Below, one piece after another: positions 12,116-21,106 of a stretch of 64,000 bases of DNA. The stretch is from assembly GCF_028009165.1 (NCBI RefSeq), contig NC_079242.1, forward strand, positions 5,270,001 to 5,334,000, given 5' to 3'. The first letter of the stretch is position 1. Each line of letters begins with the position of its first letter. This stretch comes from Akanthomyces muscarius. Its lineage: Eukaryota > Ascomycota > Sordariomycetes > Hypocreales > Cordycipitaceae. A program made the position numbers and the translations under genes. Under the pieces are notes generated by a model. That model did not search any database and was not told the DNA's origin. It saw only the letters and a list, made by a program, of their open reading frames with translations.

Positions 12116-13177
12116 TCACCCTTCAAATTCCTCGTCGCGCAAAGCCGCGCATCGCGCAGTAGGGGTAATACGCCTGCAGTCTCCCAAAAATGCAGCGTAA
12201 CAGTATCGCATAGCCAGCGCCATCTCTTCCCAGGAACCGGGTGAATACGCCTCTGGAATGCCGGAAAGTGCCTCGTCGGGCTCGAAGAGGTTGTAAATGA
12301 AGTGTTGGTTCGCATTCGTCAGAGCGGTGCCCAGCTCGCGGTTGTGCTTGAGGAGCCTGAGTTCAAGCTGATCGAGGCCCTCGGGGAATTCCTTCAGAAA
12401 CCTTTTGGAAAGAGGGCTTCGGACTAGATTTGGTTCTATCAATCGACATATGTCAAGAGGGACGGATCGTTGCGCAAATATCTTTCGGGCGACACGTATG
12501 TTGCGAATGTCGACAAGGAGCTTTAATTTCAGCAGTAGAATTGCAACGACGTTGTTCAGCGCGGGGAACCTGGTGATAAGAAATCCCGGGTCTTCAAAAA
12601 CGTCGGCGTTGCGAGTGTCGAGATACGGCGCGTCCATGTTATCCCATTCAAAGCCATCGCAAGTAGACCGCCATTTCACAAAATCATGGCACTCCTGGTC
12701 ACGATCCAATCGTAGCATGACCACGGGTATCAAGCCCCTCAGTCCCATATTGTCGCCGCGACACAGCCTCAGCATATCGCGTATATGCTTGAGAGCCTCG
12801 GTGACACTGCTGAGCGTGCCTAAATTGAGCAGAAGTTCGCCGGCCAGTGCGAAGCGCGCCCGCATGTAGTCACGAGTGTGCAGAAGACCCCAGAAACGGC
12901 CAACATCTGTTTCAAAGGCATTTGCAGGCGTCATAAAGTCTTGAGGAGCGTTTCGGACACTGTATTCCTCCTCCTCGAGCCGAGCTCGTGCGTGTTTAAT
13001 ATTGGCACAAACAGATTGATGTAGCGGCCAGTCATCAGTCTGGTGCTTGGCGTTGCAGTATTTGACCGCCAAGCAGCCCAAGCATCGCTTGAGCTTGGGT
13101 TTGCTAGCTTTGCAGTGGGCACGACGATGATGGAGAGGCCCAATGGGACCCTTGTATGTGCTCGGTGTAGTGTCCAT
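12116..13177 (-). CDS. MYND-like zinc-finger protein
   Basis: A single exon encodes about 353 residues. The start is the ATG at 13177; the frame extends upstream only through a GTG. Residues 22-57 look like a MYND finger: C22, then C32-x2-C35, YC at 40-41, H45-Q46, W50, H53 and C57. In a standard MYND finger the residue at H45 is Cys and a second Cys lies three residues before C22, whereas here Arg19 occupies that place and H16, H17 and H21 are nearby. The finger is therefore a Cys/His variant or partly degenerate. The rest is helical, has no SET motifs, and matches nothing I recognise. MYND domains bind proline-rich peptides. The gene stands alone in an accessory stretch. Confidence 0.72.
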   Translation of the reverse strand: MDTTPSTYKGPIGPLHHRRAHCKASKPKLKRCLGCLAVKYCNAKHQTDDWPLHQSVCANIKHARARLEEEEYSVRNAPQDFMTPANAFETDVGRFWGLLHTRDYMRARFALAGELLLNLGTLSSVTEALKHIRDMLRLCRGDNMGLRGLIPVVMLRLDRDQECHDFVKWRSTCDGFEWDNMDAPYLDTRNADVFEDPGFLITRFPALNNVVAILLLKLKLLVDIRNIRVARKIFAQRSVPLDICRLIEPNLVRSPLSKRFLKEFPEGLDQLELRLLKHNRELGTALTNANQHFIYNLFEPDEALSGIPEAYSPGSWEEMALAMRYCYAAFLGDCRRITPTARCAALRDEEFEG

Positions 13178-13431
13178 TTTGCAATTGATGCTCGGAGTGC
13201 AATCCACTGCGGTTCTTGGATTGATGCAACTATCGTTTGGTGAGGAGCACGGAGTACGGGCGGCGCGGCATCACAATGCTCCGGCAAGATGGCTGAGCTC
13301 CTGAGGGGTGCGGTGGTGAGCCACACTGTGCAGCCTACATCTGTCCAGCTGGAGCAGTTTTGCTCTGGTGCGACTCCCGGCACTCATTTAATCATTTGAT
13401 TATTGGGAAAGCACAAAAAGGCGTCGCAAAT

Positions 13432-14176
13432 ATGAGCTCGCGCTACCAGGAAATTGACGAGTCTGGAGATTTCTTGATAATTTTGAGACCCTTTACGGAG
13501 CCGTTCGCACCATTCTTAAACTTCGCACTGTGGGAGCTTGACCGCTTGTACGACACAGACAGCGGCCAAGACCGGGAGAGTGATGAAGAGGTAGATGAGT
13601 ATGAGCTCATGATGAAGACTGAAGAAGCGAAAAGGAAATTCCAGGTTTGACAAGCGATCTAAGAATCCCCACAACAATGCCACTTGGACCAGGAGTCCTG
13701 CTACAGGACGAGATTTAACAAGAGTTGGCGGCGTCGCAAGAAGGTACTGTATCAGCGAAATACGCTGCGGAAATGACTGAAGAAGCGGAAGACGGAGACA
13801 CGGGAGCCGACTTTGCGCCACAAGAGTTCAAGTTTCTGGTTTCTTCGGCTGTCCTTCGGCTTGCTTCCCAACTGAACCGCAGGACCTTGATCCAAGCGAA
13901 CCATAAAAGCAGCCAGAAACCCAGCCTTGCTGCTTGCGTCAAAAACGCTTGGAAGGCTTTGAACCAGAGGCACTAACCCCTGTTCTCAACCTCATTCATC
14001 CCCGAAGCAGTCGAGTTCCAGAACAGCACAAGTTGGAACAGCTGGTGAAGATAGCCGTTGTGGTGGACTACCTACAATGTCACGAGGCGATTATTTTCGC
14101 AACCAGATCTTGGATCCAGGCAAAAATGACACTTACAATAACGCAGTTCGAAGACCATCAATCATGTGCCTTCTAA
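13432..14176 (+). pseudogene. broken BTB/POZ-like gene
   Basis: Three pieces in three different frames read like one BTB-type protein. The first (13432-13647) begins MSSRYQEIDESGDFLIILRP and stops at TGA 13648. The second (about 13725-13900) contains PQEFKFLVSSAVLRLAS, the conserved beginning of the BTB fold in fungal proteins. The third (about 13937-14173) contains LEGFEPEALTPVLNLIHP and KIAVVVDYLQCHEA, which continue the fold. No canonical intron explains the second-to-third shift, and the only donor between the first and second would be a weak GTTTGA. I read it as a frameshifted remnant, although a badly modelled multi-intron gene is possible. BTB proteins are often adaptors for cullin-3 ligases, and large lineage-specific families are common in fungi. 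Confidence 0.6.
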
Positions 14177-14665
14177 TTGCTTCTGGTTGTAAGGTCAACC
14201 CCATCTTGCAAAAATTGGGCCCGATTGTCATCTTGCAAAGTGTGGGACCATTCGATAACCTTGGCCTACCAATCACCGAAAGTGTCATTCGTGATTCGTC
14301 GGGGGAAAGTTGATGAGTAGTGATTCGGCGCTGACGAGCTATATTAAGTATTTTTAATTCTCTCACTGGCCTGTATTTCGCATCGCGGCTTTGAATTTCA
14401 TATTCGCTTATTCATGTATATATATACGAGAAATCAGGCACTTTGCTAAGCGGCGGGCCATGCCGCCCGGGCCTAGCCAATGCTCTGCTAAATAATTCGA
14501 CACTCTGGCTGCGCTGCTCTGAGACAGTCAACAACACAAAAAATAACTGCGGTAGCAGTGTATCGCCATGGTACAATGCCAAATGCAAGTCCCTCCAAAC
14601 AAGAGAGCGCAGCATCGTAGCCCGTCTCGTAACCAATGTGCTCTTCCCGTACTTCCTGCTCGCCA
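14177..14665. other. intergenic between BTB remnant and Cys-rich gene
   Basis: No gene is seen. The segment around 14330-14440 is AT-rich with a TATATATA run, and the rest is presumably the 3' flank of the minus-strand Cys-rich gene. Confidence 0.4.
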
Positions 14666-15166
14666 TTAAGTCGCCAGTTCGGCTGGATGTTGCTGTTGCG
14701 GCTCGTATTTGGGCTGACCCGAGTACACATGCTGCTGCGGCGCCGGGGCGTGCACCGCCATATATTTCTTTTGCTTGCGTATTTGCCAGACCAGCGCGCC
14801 AATGGCGGCAAGCAGGGCTATGCCGAGGGATGCTCCCACACCGGCGCCGACGGCCACGACCTTGGAGTTGTCCGTCTTCTTGGTGCTATTGTTGCTGTCG
14901 TCCGCGGGCGAAGTGGCGGTTGCCGTGACCGTCACAGTGCCGCTTGCTGCCGTGGACGTTGGGGCGCCGGCGCGGGAAATGGCTGTGTACTTCTTGATGC
15001 CGGTCACAATGGTGTCGGTATTGTTGCAGCAGCCATAATCGCCACCGCAACAGAATAGGTTCCTGGCATTAGGGTCGAAGCCGCTACACTGTTGGAGATA
15101 ATGAAAGCCGTCACCGAAGGTAGCTGGAGCATCGATGGACAGATTAGTATCGAGTTCGTTCGTCAT
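14666..15166 (-). CDS. single-pass membrane protein with Cys-rich ectodomain, 5'-truncated
   Basis: The frame gives 166 residues. It shows a short Cys-rich segment (LFCCGGDYGCCNN), a Ser/Thr/Ala linker (GTVTVTATATS), a transmembrane helix (about VVAVGAGVGASLGIALLAAI) and a basic then Gln/Pro-rich cytoplasmic tail. This is the C-terminal half of a layout common in fungal surface proteins. Their N-terminal half normally has a signal peptide and more cysteines, and both are missing. The frame continues upstream for only a few codons to an acceptor-like site (GGCGCAG near 15185), and 239 bases of an inverted-repeat element follow within about 50 bases. I see no matching 5' exon beyond it up to the neighbouring gene. 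It is probably a truncated, non-functional copy, although translation from the ATG at 15166 is formally possible. Confidence 0.55.
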   Translation of the reverse strand: MTNELDTNLSIDAPATFGDGFHYLQQCSGFDPNARNLFCCGGDYGCCNNTDTIVTGIKKYTAISRAGAPTSTAASGTVTVTATATSPADDSNNSTKKTDNSKVVAVGAGVGASLGIALLAAIGALVWQIRKQKKYMAVHAPAPQQHVYSGQPKYEPQQQHPAELAT

Positions 15167-15218
15167 AATGTTTGAGGTTGCTTCCTGCGCCGGGTATATT
15201 AAAACACATGGATTTCCA

Positions 15219-15457
15219 CATCCCTTTGTGTGCCGTAAACCTACACTCTTGTACTTTGCAAGGATGTTAGCGAATGAGAGGCTCTGAAAACATATGGTAC
15301 CAAGGTTACGCAGCGATCCGCACCAAAACTGACGTACCGCCAGTACAGCACACTACCGCGCTTCAGGGATTATTTGCAGTGGAAAGCTGTATCTCTTGGT
15401 ATAGCTGGGCACTGGGTACAGTGACCTGGCTGTAGGCTTACGGCACACAAAGGGATG
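15219..15457. mobile_element. 239-bp MITE-like inverted-repeat element
   Basis: The ends are 27-bp inverted repeats, 15219-15245 and 15431-15457, identical at 26 of 27 positions (CATCCCTTTGTGTGCCGTAA at the left tip). The interior has no coding pattern. Size and structure fit a non-autonomous DNA transposon. I cannot see a clear target-site duplication, so the insertion may be old or rearranged. Confidence 0.72.
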
Positions 15458-15718
15458 GTATGCTTGGCCAGGAAGTAATTTCTGTGGTCATACAGTTATC
15501 TTTCCCTTTCGGAAGCATTTCAGCAAAAATTCCGAGTTCGACAGCAACCATTTGGTGAAAGTCATTACTGGTAGCGTTGGCTTTGGTAGCATTCTACAAT
15601 TTCCACTAACTAGCGGCCTTTGCTTGCACCCCCCCGAAAAACGTAGAGCACCCTAAATTCGACAATTTGGTGTCTAACTTCCAGTGGTGTGGTTAGGAAC
15701 GGAAACCCCGTGACAAGC

Positions 15719-16747
15719 ATGGGAGAACAGCACCACGTGAATTTGCCATCAACAACATCCGCAGGAGTGCCACAAAAAACAGCTCCTACTAAAGCGCCAG
15801 AACACTGTTTGAAAAGTTCTGTTCAGAAGCCCAGGCCGATGGCCCCCTCGAGGAAAGAGCTCTCCGGAGGCTTCATAACTTGCAAGTCAGTCGATGTCGA
15901 CAACTTCAACTCCCCTCTTACTGGCGGGTGGCTAGACCGCCACACCGCCCCTATGGATGGCGAGGACGAGACTGGCGCGCATCCTCACCAGGTAGCTGCA
16001 CTTGGGCGATATCTTTATGGCCATTCTGATGTTAAGGACACAGTAGCGGCCATGACTAGCTCAGCACCGGAGGTCTCGGACACTGATTCGGGCCTGCGAG
16101 ATCGTGTTTTCGGCATCATCGAAGATGCACTCTTTGAGCTCCCACAAGACTATACACTAGCCCTAGTTGCAGTTCTGCGAGAGCTAGATACTGTTCCAGG
16201 AGTCGATGACACCGGCAGCCCGCTTTGGAAAGGGGTCAAGCCTTTTGGGCACTCCTGGTCCGACTCTTGGAAGCAATCGCACTGGCGTGAGGCGTTGGAA
16301 ACAAGAGACCCTCGAATAAGAGACAAGAGGCGCGCGGCGCATGTACATCGCGCTTTTGTCGAGGCCACCTGCGCAATGGCAGGCACGGGGCTCAACCCGC
16401 AAGCCCCAGATACCGCGGAAGACGGTGTTCTCCCGCTTAGCTGGGGATATGAATGCTTGTCAGATGCGCTTGAGCAGCAAGAAGGCGTGGTATGGGATTT
16501 TGAAGTTCCTGCGTCCGCTGCCTGGATCCGTGTTGCCGGAAGAAGAATCGTCGAGGGCGCCACGAGCAAAGAAACAAGCTGGGCTTTGGAAAGAGAGGGC
16601 AGGCTATGGCCGCCTGGCCCGATGAGCATCGATCGATGGCATTTTTGGCTAAAGAGGCTGGATGGAGCGAAAAAGTTTGGCGGCGATACGTGCAGGGCTG
16701 CCGAAAATGCTCTTGCTTGTGCAAGAGAGATGACTCTGGCGGAGTGA
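15719..16747 (+). CDS. DUF3632-like fungal protein
   Basis: A single exon of about 342 residues starts at the first ATG of the frame. The N-terminal 90 residues are low-complexity. The C-terminal part has DYTLALVAVLRELDTVPG, a Trp-containing segment GHSWSDSWKQSHW, and AFVEATCAMAGTGLNP, an arrangement I associate with the DUF3632 family of filamentous fungi, whose function is unknown. The end (VPASAAWIRVAGRRI, SIDRWHFWLKRLDG) also matches the style of that family. There are no membrane segments or signal peptide. It is divergent from the truncated Cys-rich gene, with the inverted-repeat element lying between them. Family assignment is moderately confident. Confidence 0.68.
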   Translation: MGEQHHVNLPSTTSAGVPQKTAPTKAPEHCLKSSVQKPRPMAPSRKELSGGFITCKSVDVDNFNSPLTGGWLDRHTAPMDGEDETGAHPHQVAALGRYLYGHSDVKDTVAAMTSSAPEVSDTDSGLRDRVFGIIEDALFELPQDYTLALVAVLRELDTVPGVDDTGSPLWKGVKPFGHSWSDSWKQSHWREALETRDPRIRDKRRAAHVHRAFVEATCAMAGTGLNPQAPDTAEDGVLPLSWGYECLSDALEQQEGVVWDFEVPASAAWIRVAGRRIVEGATSKETSWALEREGRLWPPGPMSIDRWHFWLKRLDGAKKFGGDTCRAAENALACAREMTLAE

Positions 16748-17241
16748 GGAGGTTATGGCTGCGAGAAGAGAGAGACGTTTTGGTAGTGGCGCCACCACGA
16801 ATAAGCGGCGTCAACACATGTCATCTCCTCAGGCGCATAGCGCGGCCTACCGTGACAGCAGCAGTCTCGATTTCGTTCCCCGCTCACACTTGACACATTC
16901 CAATTTTGTCACCAGGCGATGCGTCTTTTGAGTGTAGCGGCACAAGACAGACCTTTAGCCATGCTTGAATAAACAATACCCAGGAATATCAGCAGTGTAG
17001 TTATAGCTCGCACGACTTATAGCGCCCGCGGGTTTCTTCGTATGCGCTAGCTCTACTTCTTTTACTACAATTATTACTGCACTTCAGGTTATTTAATACC
17101 TAACCCTAACCCAAACCAGTTTTAAAGCTAAAGCCGAGATTGTTTCTGAAAGTATTTTCAAAATCCATCATAATTTAGCTGTAATACTAAACTGATAGCT
17201 AAAACTAGATAGCAACAATCCCAGCTACCTAAGAAATAATA
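16748..17241. other. intergenic, AT-rich with telomere-like motif
   Basis: This is the 3' flank of two convergent genes. From about 17040 to 17240 it becomes strongly AT-rich with TAGCTA-type words, as in sequence degraded by repeat-induced point mutation. A short CCTAACCCTAACCC stretch lies at 17099-17112. Confidence 0.45.
17099..17117. repeat. interstitial telomere-like repeat
   Basis: CCTAACCCTAACCCAAACC contains about two and a half units of the fungal telomere hexamer (TTAGGG on the other strand). It is too short to be a telomere and may be chance or a double-strand-break repair scar. Confidence 0.4.
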
Positions 17242-19312
17242 TTAAAGGATCCAAACTAGAGCCACAGCTAGAGCCGGCGCCAGATTTATTTTCGATATCA
17301 GACTAGTCGCGCGACTGACTGGAGGCAGAGTAGGCTTGGGATTAGCTTCATTGTCGCTGCCGTTGCCGTTGTCATTGCCACCGCCAGGGACTGGTTGAGG
17401 CTGAGCATTGCTCCCTCCTGGGCTACCAAACCCATCTCCATAGACCTCTGCGATGGCATTTTGCCAAGTGTAATTTCCATACGGCACCGCATTGACCTCA
17501 CACTGGAATCCCTTCTCCGGGAGAGTTCCGTTGAGCCAGTATGCCGACGTCTGCTTGAGATTACATACAGAGGCTTGCGACATTGTGCTGTGCTGGAAAA
17601 ACCAAGTAAGTAAATGAACGTAGGGGATGAAACCGAAAAAAAAACTTACTCCAAACCCATTGACCACCAAAACACTGCTACCTTCGAAGCTGGAGCTCAC
17701 GTTGTAGGCCGATTTCAGCGGGGTGTGCCCGTCATATCTGTTGCTGCTCAGCAAAATTGGATTCTTGGTCTTGACCTGGAAGTCGCCCATATAGCGTTCC
17801 TTAGCGTCCGACTTCCACAGCCCGCATGCCATGCTCAATGCAGCGGATCCATCCATGACTTTAGAGATTTCGCTGAGCCTAGCCTGCACAGGTCTGAACT
17901 CATCCAGCGTCTCCAGGCGCGGGATTCGGTCGCTGCAGTGGATGCCGTATACTGCAGGGATAGTATCAACAGATGCGGTGAATTGGTTGACAAGAGCCGA
18001 AGCAGCCTTGACAAAAACAGGATGATCGGTCTCATTCGTGGCCAGGTAGGGCAGGATTTTCATCAGCAGCGGCCATCTGTCGGGGCCGTAAAGAGACAAG
18101 CCAAAGAGGCCGCGGATGACGGGATAGTCAAACTCCGTGCCGTTGCCCAACTGAATGGGATTAGTCTTTAGGGCGTTTGCTACCCGCCAGGCAATCATTT
18201 CCATCTCCTCAGCCGTGTAATTTCCCGCGGCCATTGGGCATTGCTGAGGTCCTGCCCTGACACAACTGCGAAAGATTTCTGAGAAAACTCTGTCCGAATC
18301 GGTCCATTCTTCGTAGTCTCTGTTGGGTCTGTGCGTTAGTTTCGGATCGGATAAGCAAAATCGAGAGGTCGAGATTGAATACATACGCAAGAGCATGGTA
18401 ATATTCATGAGGGTTCTGCACTCCATCAATAACCATTTTGTCAATCTTATCAGGGAACATCGCAGCGACAATGGCGCCCAAAGTAGTTCCGTATGAGAAT
18501 CCTGCAGGTCAAGTGGTTAGCAAATCTGTACGATGTTGTGTTATTGTCTCCGTGAATGAGCTGCACTTACCCCAATATCTCAGCATGCCGTCTTCTCCGA
18601 GGGCATCGACAACGCTCATGAGGTCCCTAGCAACTGAAGCAGTTCCCAGAAATGGCTGCGTCTTGTTGTGCGCTTCGTAACATTTTTCAACGTCGATTTT
18701 GGCTCGATCCCACATCTTCTCTAGGCTTGTTTCGTTCTGGTCATGCCAAGTCTGTGCTTCGAGGAACTCGATTTTGTCCTGCTTACTTAAGAAGCACTTT
18801 TGTGGGATGGTGTTCGCAACACCGCTGCATACACATTTAGTCTCGGTTTCACCAGCAAGTGGTTTCTATCAGGAGCATCGATGCATACCGTGGGTCAAAC
18901 GCAGCAAGGTCGTATCTACCGCCGCTGAGACTGGAAAGTCGCGAGTTAGCGACAGTGACCGTCGCGTCAGTGACAATAACACCTACGCAAGATATTGAAT
19001 TGCCTTTGGGCCTGTCAACGTGGCTCTTGCCTCTTCACCGGGTCCTCCAAAATTGAGCAATATAGTCCCCTTGGCAGGTTGTACAGGTGCTCTGATCCTA
19101 GCCAATTGGAGTTGGATTTCCTCACCTCCCTCGGACAGGTAGTCGAGGGGCACGGTAAAGTTGGCGCAGTCGGCGGGCAAAGTGGCGTTGATGACGGGAT
19201 CATTGCATTCGCCCCAATCCAACTTTGAATCCAATCGGGGCTGGAGATGTAAGGATGACGTGGTTGCCATTCCTATCATTGATAGGATTGATAAGATTTG
19301 TTTTGGAGACAT
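17242..19312 (-). CDS. secreted TAP-type serine peptidase (alpha/beta hydrolase)
   Basis: Six exons (19312-18987, 18930-18889, 18824-18571, 18501-18387, 18319-17650, 17592-17242) give about 585 residues. All five introns have GTRNGY-type donors and YAG acceptors, and phases agree. A signal peptide starts MSPKQILSILSMIG. The oxyanion-side motif NFGGPGEEA and YDLAAFDPRG are typical of the tripeptidyl-peptidase-like hydrolases. The nucleophile is Ser210 in GFSYGT, created across the third intron. Asp442 in SNRYDGHTP and His470 in NGFGHSTM, spanning the last intron, complete the triad. The C-terminus has a Gly/Asn/Asp-rich linker and a hydrophobic end (LAPALAVALVWIL), suggesting a GPI anchor. Such enzymes release short peptides from N-termini outside the cell. 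The exact specificity cannot be read from sequence. Confidence 0.9.
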
Positions 19313-21106
19313 GTTTGAGCTGTTGGTAGGGAAGCACGTTGTCTTTGTAAAGTCTGTTTAGACAAGAGAGTTCACAGGGAGCCATTGCGCCCTTATATGT
19401 CTTCCATCTTTCTTGAACAGGAACAAGAAATGACACAATAACAATTGAGCGGGTCTTGATGATCAGCCGGAGACTTTGTCATTGCTGGCTTCCTAATCCA
19501 TCCCAGAGGCTGGAGACGGGTCACACTACCGTTGATCGGCACGTCCTACACTACTCTATTTCTAGCTTTAAATGCACAGCCTCAATTCCGGCTGGGCGTT
19601 TTCAACTGCTAGGCATCTAAGACCTGAGTCTGCCCTCCTCACAAAGCCCTCTACAGATCACGATCTACCCTAACCTAATATCCACAACCTAAAATAAAAC
19701 GACGCAAGGACGCCACAGCTGTCATACTAGTTGTGGGTGGTGGGTGGACACAGGGCCGGAAGATGGCGCTACGATTGGTCAGAGCGTACCATTCCCCTGC
19801 TGATAAAAACGAGGCGACGCACGGTGAGGAACAAGCTGTCGGCCATCCCCAAATCGAGAAAGAATAAACGAGTTTTCCTTCCAACGACGTAATCAATTTA
19901 TGACCAGAAGCTGCAAAATCATAGTAGCGAGCTAGTTGCCGCCCTTGGCACATCGACCGACCTGGCAAGAGCGTATGTGTCGTGAGATTCGTTGGGGATG
20001 ACTTGGACGAGGTTGTTATTTGGCAGCACTCGGCATTCTCTGGCAAGCTGTGTACTTGATGGAAAGAGTATCCGTACAGACCGCTGAGATAATCATGTAG
20101 TAAAGTTCTCAGATCTTATAGTACCAGGAAAATATAATACAAAATTCTTGTACTGCTACTCTCGAATATCGCGGGATGTCTTCAGTACGTGATGACCGTC
20201 GCCTCAACTTGGACCGTTGAGTGAGACATCTATTTATGCTACCGATGATCTGCCTCAGCATTTACTTGCTTTGGGGAAATTTACAGTAAAAGTGGCTGAG
20301 CCACAGCTCCAACGCATTTTGTCGCCGGGGACATCCTAATTAAGAGAAGAGCCCCCATTTTGCGGTGTGCCAAGTGCTGCTATGCCATGTCTCGTTATCA
20401 TTTGCGGCTCAAGTGACGTCACTTTGCACAAGCCAATCCTGCCACTCAGAAGCGCGTCTCCCGAGTGTAGCGACGCAACGTAGACCACCGACTCTGCTCA
20501 AACTGACAGTGCATGGAAGTATTGCTATTGGCAGCGTACAACAACTGATGGCGCCTTTGGGGCTGCTGGTACGCGCTAGCGCTCTAGTTACGGGTGACGT
20601 AGCACCCGGCAGCGCTACACCTAGCCAACAAATTGAGCACACGGCGAAGCAAATATAGAGGCCGCAAAACCGTTCCCTTCATGTGCAGAATTTGGACAAT
20701 AGTCTAGACGGTAGTGCGATATCGTCGGTAAATGATCGTAACTAGTTCTCAGTCTTTGGACTCTCCTCCGCGCACACGTGATGGTGCTTTAACACGAACA
20801 CGTCTAGAAAAAGATGCAGGGCGAGCTAGTTTACAATCGCCGCATGGGGCTGAAATTGGTTCTTCATATCGAAAATACTGTTCATGTATCTTCCAAGCCT
20901 TTCACCACTTCTTTCACCCATTCGAACGCCACGACGTTGTTTTTGCCCTGTACATTGACGCGGGACTCGGGGACCCGCAAGGGCCTAGGCGACTAGTTAC
21001 CACTTCAACATTACAGATGTGGCTCCTTCACTACCACTGCTTGTAACAGAAAGCTCCACGCTCGATAAAATCAAGTTTTTGTATTTAGAAGCTGCGTAAA
21101 TCCCAA
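19313..21106. other. intergenic region
   Basis: This contains the promoter of the TAP peptidase and the 3' flank of the FAD monooxygenase. Frames near 19675-20046 and 20365-20658 have no motif and no codon pattern I trust. A 14-base palindrome with a CRE core is at 20411-20424. Confidence 0.45.
20411..20424. promoter_or_regulatory. CRE-type palindrome
   Basis: AAGTGACGTCACTT is a perfect palindrome around TGACGTCA, the site bound by ATF/CREB-type bZIP factors. It is 1.1 kb upstream of the TAP peptidase start, so its target is uncertain. Confidence 0.3.

Noticed and set aside
19675..20046. A 123-residue minus-strand frame
   Set aside because: Cys/Ser/Pro-biased random-looking translation with no signal peptide or motif.
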